Below are positions 33,901 through 45,100 of a stretch of DNA of 64,000 bases, piece after piece (position 1 is the first letter of the stretch; each line of letters starts with the position of its first letter). A program made the position numbers and the translations under genes. The notes under the pieces are model-generated. The model had not been told where the DNA came from and ran no database searches. It worked only from the letters and a program-made list of their open reading frames with translations. Source of the DNA: Apostichopus japonicus (Eukaryota > Echinodermata > Holothuroidea > Aspidochirotida > Stichopodidae); contig NC_092561.1 of NCBI RefSeq assembly GCF_037975245.1, positions 3,829,001-3,893,000 of the forward strand. The letters are read 5' to 3'.

Positions 33901-35353
33901 TGTAGAATGAATGCTTACAAAATCTCAAAATCTATCAATCATTTCTGGAATGAATTTAAAACGATCTGATCTGATATTACTTTTATAAAGAGAAAATTCC
34001 AGAATATCAAATAGGAATGACATACTCGATACTAAGCATTCTATGATATGAGAAAAGAAAGAACCTAATTATGTTATAACTGGAAAAAAACATTTAAAGT
34101 GAAATTCATATTAATTACATAACACAAATAAATCAATTTCTTACAATTATTGACATGAAATAATCAGTAAAATTAAAACTTGTAAAACAAAGAACAAGGT
34201 CTTCTCTGCTCTTATTTTCTAAATTGTACATCATTTTAAAATAAATTTAGTGATTGTTATACTCTCCATATGGTGAAAGTATCTTTACATAAATAAATAT
34301 ATATATATATATATATATATATTATTATTTGTTTATACATATATAGCTGTCATGAAGCTGACACAGTTAGTGGTGTGTATCAAGGAGGGTACAGGTAGCC
34401 ATGCCTCAATACAACCAGCTGTCATGAATCTGACATAGTAAGTGGCGAGTATTACATGAGTAGCCATGCCTCACCGTCACCGTCAGTCATGGGAAATGGA
34501 TGATGTCGCGGATTTACCCTACATTTCATAAATTGTAAATATTTAAGAACACACCATAAGACGTCTAAACATCTAGTATTTTTCTAGGAGAGACTCGCAG
34601 ATCCCCTACTGACACAGGAGTCAGCTACAACGACCTCAGGGCCCTATCCACTCTTTTACAAGATCTTTAATTTACCTGTAGATTTTCCAAGAAGCTTGAT
34701 GTCCCCAAGTAAAACAGGGCAGATAGTTATAGTCATTCCATCACTACCTTCATGTGGCAGCTCATAAACATGGTATTATGTACTCATTTCATCTCTCTTA
34801 TGTTAGGAAGGTCTTATGCATTACTACAGTACTATCAATGGCAGAAGCGATACACACATTCAATATTATAGTCTAGTTCCCTACTGTACTGTTGTTCATC
34901 TCGTAAGGTAAAGGTGGCATGTGAATGGGGAGAGGGGGGGGGGGGGGGGGGTTGACGGTCGTATTGTTTTAATGGGCTAAGGTGGTGGCTCGCTTTTCTT
35001 TCCCTTTCAAGTAATTCTAGTGAAATGATGTAAACTAAGAAGACCGATCTTAATCATTATGATCCGTTTCATATTAAAGTTTCTATTTTTTTTTCAGCAA
35101 ATGTAGATAATTCCGTCCTCATCAGTTGTAACCAGCCTTTAATGATTCGATTCAGTGTGGTGTATACTCTGGATATTCCTTCCTTATATACCTTTTCCAG
35201 GATGACTTTATTCTGGTGTCTGTTGGAAAGAACATTTATAAAGTTACAAACATTGATCCAGTTCTCTTTTCTAATGAAGCACATTTTAGAATGAACAAAC
35301 AAGACATGTTAGATGTCGATTGTTTGTGTAGAGATTTTTCAGCAAACAAATAG
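21941..35353 (+). CDS. SWSAP1-like RecA/RAD51-paralog ATPase, unit 2 (7 exons, Gypsy in intron 3)
   Basis: Exons 21941-22101, 23018-23173, 23874-23988, 31408-31484, 32262-32398, 32900-32982 and 35201-35353 have exactly the lengths of the unit-1 copy, and all frames stay open. Differences are small: Thr for Lys at the end of exon 3, Phe for Leu and Val for Leu in exon 5, Ala for Val in exon 6. The P-loop is again GPNPSDNA and Walker B reads DIIIVDKLD. Intron 3 contains the complete 6.73-kb Gypsy element in antisense orientation. It must be spliced out for this copy to work, and it adds antisense LTR sequence that could disturb the transcript. Confidence 0.66.
24293..24862 (-). repeat. 3' LTR of the Gypsy element (minus orientation)
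   Basis: Identical twin of the LTR at 30,453-31,022. On its inner side the minus strand reads GGAAATGCGGGGAAATT, a purine-rich run that may serve as the polypurine tract (weak, since it is interrupted). A 107-codon open stretch inside both LTRs is on the opposite strand and is not a supported gene. Confidence 0.95.
25056..29213 (-). CDS. pol: Pol polyprotein of the Gypsy element (PR-RT-RNaseH-IN)
   Basis: Numbered from the GTG at 29,211-29,213 (1,385 codons); the frame is actually open up to 29,282. The aspartic protease has DTGA at about residue 83. The reverse transcriptase has YLDD at 557-560 and an LDLSHGY block upstream. RNase H follows (VDAS, then YTDNNPL). The integrase has an HHCC zinc domain and a D,D35E core near residues 1028, 1086 and 1122, followed by a C-terminal chromatin/DNA-binding region. 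All catalytic residues that I can see are present, so the element may be active. No ATG is needed at the pol start if it is made by frameshifting from gag. Confidence 0.95.
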   Translation of the reverse strand: MEGSTAECRKSNQLPIVSLNPEAPEFRCQQDVEVMPMQEVLVAEVEVEDQERNKFVPTLADAVSSSPTAIVDVGGVKIGCVVDTGAEASLIPSTVYRSMLEPKLGPLAPIGNSLQIKGVSGSTIPIEGFVFTHVTIQQRTAEVGFLVIGGDLPIEGRRTEFPILLGCNALSKLAATGSDLEDEFCIFLEDVRIPVRCKLTPEQTARKGHVKSGSNKELIPPRTVKYITGILPSSNRDVRAWLVAGIEAVNLEVVEGCVDATSETALIMVANTTDKQVCIPPHTIIAMALEAHQKDEVMVVEEEGRMEVAVYGVILDETEIVAGQAARDEPTPANESVKGPEDFILLDGSKITLPPGISLQGMDTEQANKIALLLKDNMEAFSVGDFDLGCCDSIPHIIKVSDDTPIRLPYRRISPTQVAEVKTLLNDMLAKNIIRKSSSPYASPIVLVKKKSGTLRLCIDYRQLNAVTVKDSFPLPRIEETLEALGGAKYFSTLDLSHGYFQVAMEESSIDKTAFRVPWGLYEFTRMPQGLCNSPSTFQRIMEHIFGDMNMTQLILYLDDILVFSTDIDSHLQRLDTVFKRLAQNGLKLKGEKCKLFKPEVTHLGHVVNESGVAVDPGKIQRIVEWSTPRTVSELSSFLGLASYYRRFIPGFAKMSAPLHALAGHKPKEKGEKSPKKRVLDWTQEADEAFNSLKERLSTTPLLAYPDFRRGFVLEVDASLKGLGACLQQADESGKLHPIAYASRGLRGAEKNYTDLSSFKLELLALKWAVTDKFKQYLLGSNCIVYTDNNPLTHLQSAKLGATEQRWVAQLASFTLDIRYKPGRQNRCADALSRCPDNDKILAQEECIVVPIEVVEVGAQAVPMAEPQALPCVLPSYPHEQLKTMQLEDEALTVVWGCWRSGWSPGDEIEPCTPEIKGWLKEFPKLLEENGILYRVTPGTDGNCKQLLVPRRMRMKLLESAHDDWGHQGIGRTLSILKARCFWPGQDKDVARYIKNCFTCTVTKAPTPKVRTPRRHLLAFRPFELVAIDFLKLDVGKGGYEDVLVITDAFTKFAQAIPCRNQTTPVVAKALREKWFSHYGVPLRLHSDRGRNFESNLIKELCKLYGITKTRTTPYYPQGNGQTERFNRTLCGMIRSLDPKKRRDWPELLTHLVFVYNCTSHRVTGLSPFKMLFGRDPYTPLDQLLSNTKEDWSEDFVQRQAEAIQEAHRVATERMESLHNKEREKHNRLPLSDPLEVGSRVLLKRCAFEGRHKLEDKFNRDPYVVVHVNPTGDVYTIRPLFGGALQTVNRRLLVLDPRNDEQEIIELEEHGPVNEIDHQVIEPETKIETDDNYTDDFFLMPWWMFNGAEQPDSTPIRRSSRPNLGTHSNPARLPRSVLDGADNTS
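29222..30253 (-). CDS. gag: Gag of the Gypsy element
   Basis: 343 residues, the structural protein that packages retrotransposon RNA. The N-terminal two thirds are helical with a retrotransposon-gag-like core (about residues 30-190, with GEHGRPGEP and a W-rich helix). A basic, proline-rich linker leads to one CCHC zinc knuckle, CX2CX4HX4C, at about residues 312-325. The stop codon TGA at 29,222-29,224 lies inside a 61-bp overlap with the pol frame, and a GGGAAAC heptamer sits two codons before it, so Gag-Pol is probably made by -1 frameshifting. Confidence 0.93.
   Translation of the reverse strand: MTNPPSSNIDLQAMNQFFKRAMGFHGIPQGRLAKFSGEHGRPGEPTLREWLDEFEQIVSPHSLDETAKTRALIDHLTGAAKDEVMCLPEPKRTKYDEVKKALLLCFTPTETVQSLNSTFHNRVQQPGESLAEFSRALMRLYGQMEGMAEPQKEREALKELRNGALKEQFVRGAREVWVQRELRRISMSQSVDDFAKMREEAMLLFQDSRPQRKPHIREVTAESHQTEADEASQPMKAMMESQLKLLEEVASLRGELSTLKPLVSEVEALRTKVRKLELSRPRANRGNPRYSGWPSYSTQNRPPARVLDEVECYNCHQKGHFASNCPTAPASSFPENGPQQGNY
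29228..29234 (-). promoter_or_regulatory. Predicted -1 ribosomal frameshift heptamer
   Basis: On the minus strand the sequence is GGGAAAC, read in the gag frame as G GGA AAC, a canonical X XXY YYZ slippery site. It lies two codons before the gag stop. The pol frame is exactly -1 relative to gag and is open across it. No downstream pseudoknot was worked out by hand. Confidence 0.75.
30433..30450 (-). other. Primer-binding site, tRNA-Leu type
   Basis: The 18 bp next to the 5' LTR (2-bp spacer) begin TGGTGTCAGAAG on the minus strand. This is complementary to the 3' end of eukaryotic tRNA-Leu, including CCA. A tRNA-Leu primer is known for some sea-urchin Gypsy elements, which fits an echinoderm host. 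Confidence 0.8.
30453..31022 (-). repeat. 5' LTR of the Gypsy element (minus orientation)
   Basis: 570 bp, identical to the LTR at 24,293-24,862 as far as read. It begins TGTAGTGAGG and ends TCCCAACA on the minus strand, giving the usual TG...CA ends. It is followed, in element orientation, after 2 bp by the primer-binding site. CTAG of the target lies immediately outside. Confidence 0.95.
31541..31733. repeat. 48-bp minisatellite, intron 4 of unit 2
   Basis: About four copies of the same unit. Confidence 0.85.
31734..31942. repeat. 209-bp inverted-repeat element, unit 2
   Basis: Perfect 16-bp terminal inverted repeats (CCAGTTGGGACAATTT and reverse complement). Sits at the end of the 48-bp minisatellite. 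Confidence 0.75.
34294..34322. repeat. (TA)n microsatellite, intron 6 of unit 2
   Basis: Short allele of the run seen at 12,433 and 49,883. Confidence 0.93.
34345..34480. repeat. 70-bp minisatellite, intron 6 of unit 2
   Basis: Two copies, colinear with those at 12,541 and 49,993. Confidence 0.8.
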
Positions 35354-35777
35354 CTTCTTTTCTTTTCTTTTTTTCTTGTCTGTTAAGTTCCCTTTTCTGT
35401 CCTTTGTTGTTTATTTTCTTGTTAATCAACTTAAGTTGGCATTGCGATGTCTTGTCAACAACAGTACCATGATCTCGTTAGAATTCTTGAACTTTTCCTC
35501 TACGATTCCGTAAAGGAAACAGTGAACAAGTTTTGCACTTTAGTTTCATGTATATTGGGTTTGGGACATAACTTCTACACATTCATATACTATTACTCGA
35601 GCTAAATTCAAGCAAAAACTATCTTTAATGTTATAAATATTATATACTACTTGGTCATACATAAAGTCAATACAGGAAGATGATATCCTTGGTGATATTA
35701 TCACAGTTGAATGTACCCTTTAATTGTCGTTACATCAGAGTATCCCGATAGCAACATTCATGTTACTAGTAGAAATA

Positions 35778-37950
35778 TTAAAGTAAGAAACACTGAGATA
35801 TACTCACCAGACCATAACAAAGTATCTTTCCCGACCATGATGTAGCTACAAGTAGCTTCTCTCCCTCCTCTGTCATCAATGTTGTCATACACCATGCTGT
35901 ATCTTCTGCCCATTTGGTTGTCAACAACTGCTGACCATCTTGACTGTACTGTGTGATGATACGTTTTCCAGCACTATCCCACAAGATATATACAAAACCT
36001 GCCCTGTCTGCACATATACTCCAAGGATACCAAGTCTTTCCGTCAATATCTGGTTTCGGAAGCTTGTATAGTAACTCTGCCTCTGTTTTAGATGTATCCA
36101 TGGTTACAGCGTATGCACATCTACTCTCTTTATCGCATATCAGCAGAACGCCTTCATGATAAATGATATCTCTTGACCATTTTATAACCTCCGGCAGCTT
36201 CAGAGCTCGAATGAACTTCAATTCTTCATCAAATATGAATAGCGATCCAATAGATGTACCTACAATGATGTGGCCACGTATAGGATCAGTAGTTATATAT
36301 CTCGCATACTTCTTACCCACCGTTTTGATGTCATCAAAGAGGGACGTTATGTTATTTTGAGTAAAGGACCCATCATGGATATTATAAACAACAACCTGAT
36401 TGAATGTACAAACCGAAGCTATCTTATCACGTGATAAGGCAGCACAGTAACGAATGGGATAACTAAAGCTCCCTGCATCTATCTTGTCATGACGAATCTG
36501 ACGTCCTTGTCTGTTTATGACAGTGATGAATGAATGGTCACTTGATAACCTCCCAGAGACGACGATGTAACCAGGTCCGGTACTTGTTATACCAGTTAAA
36601 AAAAACTCATTACCTTTGATCACATCAACATCAACAACAGATTCTACATTATCCAATATATTTACTCTATCACTACACAACATTGGTAAATCATCCATTG
36701 TTATATCAGATAATGATTCCATTTCTGGAAAGTCTTACATTATATCCTCAACTAGGGGTTCGCTCGCAGCTCTTATATCAGGAATACACTGTGCGTCTGT
36801 CCAGTGGTTATGCGATTCAAGGACACTCGAAGCTATAGTAGACAAATTTTCAAACTTGTTGACCCATTGGTTACAAAGATGTGATAAGTTTTGTGTTTCT
36901 CTAAGCTTGCGTTGCTGTTGTTCTTCTATTGTTTTATTTCTCTCATTCATTACTGCATCAAGTTTGTTCATTGTTTCGTCAATCTTTAATTCTCTGTTTT
37001 CTATTTCATTTCGCTTGGTGTCCTCTTTCTCTTTTGATTCCCTAATTTTAATTTTAATCATCGTGTCGTACTCGTCTCTCATTTTTCTAATTTTCTCTTC
37101 CATTTCTGTTTTTAATTCTTTCAATTCTTTTTGACTCCTTTCTTCGAGAACTGTTTTGAATCTGTTGAATTCTCTCTTTTCTTTCTCTTTCTTATTCTGT
37201 AACTTCCTGGTCTGATCTTCGTACTGCGTTTTCCATTTCCCTTTTGTATCAGCAACGATTGATGTAAGTTCTGCATTTATTCTGTTTATCTTATCAGTTA
37301 AGCTGGTTACATTTTCTTTCCGTTTTACAAGTTCATCCAATCTCGTCTGCAATCTCTCTCTTTCTTCTTTCGACACATTCGCAACGTCTTGTAGGTCATG
37401 ACCTTTGTGTTTTCCATATGTACATGTTATACATACAGGGAGATTGCCACAAGTACAACAACATAAATGAGCTATAAATTCTGTATGAATATGGCACCTA
37501 GGAGCTTCCTTCAATGATGCAAGTTTTTCTAGTGTAAGGCTCTTTCCTTCAACATCTTTCAGAGCTAATACATTTTCCCGATGATCAGCAACCATCTTGT
37601 TGGTCGAGTGAAATTGATAACACTGAACACAAAGAAAATCTTTACACTTAAAACAGTACGCTGTAACCTTTAACTTCTTTGAACAGCAAACACAGACCCT
37701 AACTTCTTCATTTTCAATTGTTTTCTGTAGCTGAATAAACTGCAGCATACTTTTCATATGGAAGTCAGTCTTGAATCCATCGATTCTATTGTTTGGATGT
37801 CCCAACCTGTCCTTCTAGTAAAGATTCCAGACATTGTTTACATAATCTATGTAGACAGGGTAATAGTTTTGGTTCTTTAAACAGATCCAAACAAATTGAA
37901 CATTCAAAGAACTTATCTTCGATGTCTTTCCAATGCGATGGGCCGGCCAT
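35778..37950 (-). pseudogene. Broken TRIM copy, unit 2
   Basis: Homologous throughout to the unit-1 and unit-3 TRIM genes but with two clear lesions. A 35-bp deletion at the junction 37,796/37,797 removes the last cysteine pair of the RING and shifts the frame soon after the N-terminus. A Lys codon (AAA) has become TAA at 36,735-36,737, between the coiled coil and the propeller-like region. The remaining B-box/coiled-coil segment (36,738-37,805) and the propeller segment (to 35,778) are otherwise open, so the loss looks fairly recent. The ATG is at 37,948-37,950 and the late GTGAGT donor is retained at 35,802-35,807. An internal start giving a RING-less protein cannot be excluded. Confidence 0.85.
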
Positions 37951-40900
37951 TTTTGTCTCGAAATTTAATCTGTAAAGAAAATTATTATGATCAGTGTTTA
38001 TACTTAATATCATACTTTAAATTAACAAATTGAGAACAAGAAGATTAAGTAGAAAGACCAAAACTGTTCGTATATTGCTGATGGCAAACACAACCACACT
38101 GACTTTGATAGTGCTGGAACTTTGTAACCTGTTGACCTCTTCTGACCTCTACCAATTTCAATCATGACGCATTTACCAAGTATGACATTTATTCAACTTG
38201 TGGTTGATGAGATTTATGTGTTTACAAGGTGTATTTGACTATTTCCCATTAAGCCCCACCAACTCATGAATATGAAGAAGGTCAAAGAGCATATACTTAC
38301 TTTATAGTTACACCACCATACCAAGTATGAACTAAATCAGACAGGTTTGAAGAGATATTGCCATTACAGTATATGAATTGTACGTTAACCGCGCCCATGC
38401 ACTCATCAATATGCATGAAATGGGTAGCACAAACAATAGAGAACAATTAACCAACATAGGGCATCTACTGTACCTACTGAACCAAGCATGACATTGACTC
38501 AAATTGTGCTCCTGGTCATCACAAACACAGCCCCCCCCCCCCCCGAAACACACACACGCTCACGCACCATCACGATTGCAAAGGTTACCAAGCCTACAGC
38601 ATCATATAACCACAAAGAGTCACTCAGTGACATGAGCATCATAACAAATTGGAGGAATGGAGGGGCAAATTCAACTCCCCCCCCCCCCAATTGATTAAGG
38701 TATGGCGTTAAACTTTGTGTCGATGGGCTAGAAGAGAATGACAGATTTTAAGTAGGGGAGGGAAGACTGCACGTGGGTCATTGAAGTAAACCCTATGTCG
38801 GGATGAAGGAGTCCACACACAGGGTTTTATGGATTTTAAGCGTCAACTGGTGCATTGTTAAGTATAAATTTAGGTCTTTTCACGCAGGGGCATCAATCAT
38901 GGGGAGGGGGGCAGGGTACACATTCCTCTTTCTGGAAGGTGGAATAAATAATATCAAATGTCCCCCACCCAGGTTTAGTGGCCTACTGTACTCCTGAAGG
39001 CACAAGCCCAATGTCAGGCTCATAATGACTCGTGTATCTCATAAAGAGAGCTCTGAAAACATTGTGCTATGAGATTACTGGTTATTAATGTTTCATTCTC
39101 ATTTGCTCAACCCCAATGAAAATAGAACTTCCACTGGGTTGAAGATATAAGAATGACAGATTTCATTTATAGCGTTAATTAACTGAGCAACCGAGCCCAT
39201 ACGTCTGTGAGGCTATATGCTGAGCAAGGAGATCATTTGAATGCCTGCACTGAGCATTCGCTAATCTCCTTTCTAGGTTATTATTTTTTTATATTATTCT
39301 TCATGTACAAGCAATATAACACTATACAGTGTGTAATATTTTTGTTTGCATTCATTTTGGTTAGAAATGCCACTCATGAAACTTTTTTGAGTGTTCTTGA
39401 GATAATTATATATACTGTACTTTACAGGAATTTTGACACAGATACATGGTGCTAAGCCTGTGTTCTAAGCTGTTAGCCATGTTGTTGTTATAACAATGTT
39501 AATCATTATATATCAAGTTCTAGTTTAATAGCTGCCCCTCCCAGCCCCCTCCTCCCCCCCCCCCTGAGCTTTTCACTTCCTGAATGAAAGCATAGGCCTA
39601 AGATAATGTGAATGCTTAGGCAGTGAGCACTATTGCAGTTAGTTTTAGCAAAATGATATCCTTTCTTCTGACTTTAATTAGTCAGTATAGTGTACAACCT
39701 CAAGGTCATAGATTGTAGGAATGATGTTCCAAACAATAAAACACAGGGTTTATTAAAAGCGATCATTTTTTTTATAGAAATAACAATAAACGTAGAGAAC
39801 CCCTAATCATGAACAGTGTAGCAGTTTATTACGAAACTATGGCTCATGTATATATTACGTCTATATGTTTTAGGTTGGCCTTTCAGTTTCAATGTTAGCT
39901 CCTACTGTATATCAGTAGTCAGTACCCCAATGTTTTAACTATGATTATTGCGGCACAGTCCCCTACATGGCCCACCCACTGAGTTCTATTACCCACCCCC
40001 TTCCCCCTAGTAAGTCCCTTCTTGGCATGTTGAACAAATAATGATAACAACTAATTTACACCTAAATTCCCCATAAGTACTGTGGCTAATTCCCCACTTC
40101 ATACAGGCTACAGTTATCATAATAATGCCCTGGTGTGCTTTTATATCTTCATTTACCTGTCTGAACAGTCAATAAGGCAGAGCTTCTTTTTCCCTACAAT
40201 ATGAATTCATCTAATACATTTTTTCTAATTGACCCTTTTTTTTGTGAGTGTAAAATTCCCAAACATGAGATCTCAAAATATGGAACTTGTTCAGATGCAA
40301 CTTACAAGGCCTGGGAAGTACCATTTCCAGCAATCTGGGAGGCATTGTTTGGCAAACAGTTTCTTGCTTACCCTACTGTACACACCAATTGATGGTGGCA
40401 CTCCGCTTAGATAGTATCATGATGGTCTTTTAAAGGAAATTGCCCACCCACTAAAAATTACTTACAATTTAGGCCCTGGTATATACGCACATTTGGACGA
40501 TACCTAATGTTTCTCGATGCTCCCCCCCCCCTTTATCTACCCAGGCTAGGCCCCTGAAGCAACTTTATTTAATAGTTTTGATGTTTCTGATAAAGTGAAT
40601 ATACAGTACATGTGCCCAGTGATGTACCCAACAGTGCTTCTTAAATGTACTTATGATACCATATGTTTGCATGTTGCAGATATCTGCAGATATCTATATA
40701 TACATGTATAACAAGGTGAATTAATTATTGTGTGCAAAGTTAACGAATGATTCCATTTTGGTTAAAGTTTCAATTTTATTAATCATGATAAAGGCTCTAA
40801 GTTACACCCGGATGCTAAATTGATATGACTTTCTTAATGTATGATCACTTGTCAGATGTGACTTGTAAAAAATATATGGCTAACATATCAATTCAAAGAT

Positions 40901-41037
40901 CAAATAATATGGTGTTTATTATTATGGAAATAGTGTTGCCTGTACTTCCTATTATTACATTAAGTTCTTAAGCACCTACAGTATCATAGATTATTAATTA
41001 TTACTATACTTGATTCAAAGTACTGTAGTACTTTTTA

Positions 41038-41222
41038 AGAAAAGTCACCTAGGAAAGAACCTGGGCATGAAAACCAAACAACCAAACGACTGATCCGCTC
41101 TCAACCCCAGTCCCCTTGCATCGAGAGTGTGACTGTGTGATCATCGTCAGGTGTGTATCACGATTGACCTCGCAAGGGAACAGATACCGCACATGATCTT
41201 GGCCAAAAGGCCGAGAAGTGAT
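41038..41222 (-). pseudogene. U2 snRNA-headed sequence, unit 3
   Basis: Head at about 41,178-41,222, with GTGCGGTATC at the branch-recognition position. The tail stem CCCTTGC/GCAAGGG is intact. Confidence 0.6.
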
Positions 41223-42118
41223 TAACTACTGTAGTTTAATTTTATAACGTTTTGCACCACTCAATACTTCCGGGTTAAAATGGCCGAGAGCTATACAATA
41301 TACAGTAAAACACTGTGTACTGTACCTTCATTCATTACCTATGGCGAACAGAACTAGTTACTTACCTTGTGCTTAAAGCTTTTAGTCGATGGAGTATCAA
41401 AATTTAAGTATTTTTTGTGTAGTTCAAGTTGAAATATCAAACTTACTTGAATCCTACTTATCCAGTTGTTGTTTTTGCTTTTCTTTGAAAACTAAATGAA
41501 AATACAACACACGAGACACAAAAACCCAATGTACATCCAAAATCAAGCTTCCAAGTGATAAAATTGGAAATCCCCAATTGCTGAATTTGGGTGTTAATGT
41601 ATTGAGCAATTACCTTACACCCTCCCGTAACTTGTTTATTGCTACATATTTTAGTGCACATTTGTGCAGACCCATATTTCTACATTCCGTGCGTCCGTGC
41701 ACTCAAAAATCTATACAGGGTATTCGAGTTAGCATGGTAACAATGTGCACTTGTAATAATAACGATAATAACAATAAATCATAAAAGCAATAAATTTTAA
41801 TTGTTTAATAATAATGTGCTTGCAATTTTCTACCACAACAATATAACTGCATGCAACAATATCTATTTCAGCATTATATGTATAGTTAAATAGCCGAGCA
41901 CTAAAGGCAGTTGTAAGTTTCAAGCTTGACCTAAACAGATCATTCATGGTCTGATGTTCAGTATCCGATTAATATGTGTCAAAATACCCGTGCGTATTTA
42001 TTGGAATGAATCATTAATGTGTGTTCTCTAAAGACAATCATTAACGTATGACATTTTACTGGTTCCACAGTATGGTCACTTAGCTTAAGGCGGTAATTAT
42101 GAAACACAAATACAGACG

Positions 42119-45100
42119 ATGTCTTCCTATGTTTTACAGCGAATGTTTCCTCCGTTACTTAATAAATTGTCTGATGGTGAACGTAACCAGAAAAATAGTT
42201 TTTTGGTGAAAGAAACAATATTGGGATCAAAATTCCTATGTCAAGAGACCAGACTGGTGCTATATGGGCCAAATCCAAGGTTTTTAGTCTCGTTACTTTT
42301 GTACGGTGGGCCTAGGCCTACTTCCCTTACACTAAGGCGAAGCGCCAAGTCTTTAAGGAAATAGGATTGCACAAGTTCTATGCTAGTAGTAGTATAGTAG
42401 TAGTACTTACTGTAGGCTAGGCCTAGGCCCATATGAGCACTGGTCAGTCACAGCCCTACAGTATGTTTGCTTGTCCTCAGTTATTCAGTGTGTTAGGGAC
42501 AACATGTTTTCTCTTTAATGGACAGCAACGTTATAGCCTACAGGGGTACAGTATTGATCCAGATCATGTATTTGAGCTAGGAGATGAATAGGAACATAGT
42601 ACAAAGAGCAAAGTGGCACAAGTTTCTCAAACACAGGCACAGAGGAGTTGTATACAAACTTGACTGTGCAGTACGTACATTTCATTTTGAAGTTAAAACT
42701 TGTTGTGGTAACATGTGTTTAGCAAGAACCCATGTGAAAATAGTATGACCGATAGTGATTTCTCTAGTCCTTTGTACACTGCACTACTGATAAATTTTCT
42801 AACAATTATCTGTATACTGAAACTGATGCAAGGTTGAAATTGCAATTTAAAATTCTTGCAAAGAAAAAACTGCTTTCATTTTAATTTTCAGTGATAATGC
42901 AGCCTTGCTATTCCAGTGTGCTGTTTCTTTTGCCATGGAAGGCCATACAGTGTTGTTTATTACGCAAGAGAAATTGATGTCCTTACCGATTGCTGTTGAG
43001 GGATCCCAGAAACCAGACCCTAGACTTATGAAACAGATTATTATCAAGTATGAATCTTGTGATTTAATCACTTTTCTACAGTGTGCTTTATGTTCATGGT
43101 TTTAAATGATATCTGTGTTGAGAATTACAGTAGAGACACAGTAGGTTGTACAGTATTAGAATAGCCCACTCATAACTTCCACACAGTAATGTGAATCAAG
43201 TGTCCAGGAATTGTACATGAGTGTACTTCAGGCCCACTTCTCAGGATCTTCTTTGAGGACTGAGCCACAACCCACATCTCCACTAGGGATGCACCGGATC
43301 CAAATTTTGGGATCCGGCCGGAACCGGATTTTGCCGGATAGTACATGAAATCCGGCCGGATAAAATCCGGCCGGACCGGATTTTTTCATTACACAAAAGA
43401 AAATCATTAATAAGAAGTAGAAGTATGAAACAAGGAGCAAATGTTAGGTGAGGTACAGTATACGCATATTATAAAGAAGGGGAAATTAAGACCCCATTCA
43501 GTGGGTCAGACCATTGAGAAAATTAAATTAAACATGTTAAACCTAATTTTTCCTTACTTTGAATATTTTTATTAATTTTTTGGAAATAGTTTACATTGAT
43601 TTAAGTTAATACCAACACCTTTTTAAGGAATAATTCAGGCCAGATTTTGAAAAAGATCCGGCCGGATTTTGAAAAATATCCGGCCGGAACCGGATAATTG
43701 CTCACTATCCGGCCGGATAGTCCGGCCGGACCGGATATCCGGTGCATCCCTAATCTCCACCACCTCCCCCTTGGAATCCATGCTCAGAATGCACAAACAC
43801 TAGCTTTGACCCTGAGCTACAGTAGTACATCTCCCCTGTGGGTCTTTGGCAAGCCCTGTAAACTGTAAGTAAACTTTCTCATTTTGGGCTCATGATGTTC
43901 AGTTCATTTAGACAACGGTGATCTTGAGAGCCAATAGAGTATTAAGTTTGTAAAAGACATTTGTTGTATAAAGTTGAGAACAAATCTTTGCATAGATCTC
44001 AACAAACTAAGAGATTAGAAATTTAGACTTGTACATCACGGCTGTAGCAACTTATGGATAACTGACCATGAAGAGAGTCATAAATTGTTCACTTTAAAAA
44101 TGATTTTACACTAATTTACACATACATTCGTATACCCATGTTTTCTGTACTTGTAACATTTCCACACAAAGCAAGTATAATTGGAGCTGAAATGACTTTA
44201 AATTACCCCTTGCAAGCCTCAATATCGTCTGTAAAGGGATTATACAGTACTTTCTGTTTTTTATGTAAATTTGATTCTTCTCATTCCCTCATAGATACTT
44301 TTCCAACCGTTCTTCTCTCCTTTTGGAACTGACACAGATACATTCAGCTAATCCAGCACCAGATTTTATCATTTTGGATAAGCTGGACTTTTACATATCT
44401 AATCCTAAGGTATTTACAGAATATCAGCTTTCTGGATTCCAAATTATTTTGTATATTTTTATCCAATATATTTTGTGTTGGGTCTTCTGCAGATTTGTTT
44501 GAAAAGAATATCCTGAATTAGCTGACAGCAGCTCACCACAGATTACAATTCAACATGCATTATATAGTATATTGTGTAGGTTTTATAATCAGGTAAATTA
44601 TGTATTTCTTGACACCGGCTGGTACTGTAAATGCAGAGGTAGTGGATGAAACTACACACACCTCCGTGAGTGAATGTACCTGTAGGTCAAAGTTAGTAAT
44701 GATTTTTCTCCGCTAGGGTTACTTCCTCTGTTTGTGAGATATCATAGTTTAAATCTCATGTCAGGAGGCTGCCATATTGACGTTATCAGTTTGGTGTTGT
44801 AGTACGTAACATTAGGATATGAAACCTGTGACTTTACCTTTACTCTCTTTAAATAGAGTCAATCATGACTTTACCTTTACTCTCCTTTAATAGTTACAAT
44901 TGTGTTGACATTGCAGCCAGTCCCAATGCAACACATGTTAAAACCTATAGACCTATTTTTTAAGTTTCAGCATTAACAAAAACTATCTCTCTTACATAAA
45001 ATAGATTTAAACTTATCACTCAGCACCTGTCCTGTTTTTAGCTCATACCAGCATGCTGGTGTGAGCTATTGTTACAGTGCAGCGTCTATCACTCTATCAT

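Larger units (their letters stand above)
17915..38060. repeat. Tandem module, unit 2 of 4
   Basis: Colinear with unit 1 and unit 3. Its size is inflated by the 6.73-kb Gypsy element at 24,293-31,022; without it the unit is about 13.4 kb. It carries an intact seven-exon SWSAP1-like gene interrupted only inside an intron, and a broken TRIM copy. The 17,915-21,940 stretch before exon 1 shows poly-C/poly-G tracts, a (TA)n run and a U2-like sequence, and no other gene that I can support. Confidence 0.9.
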
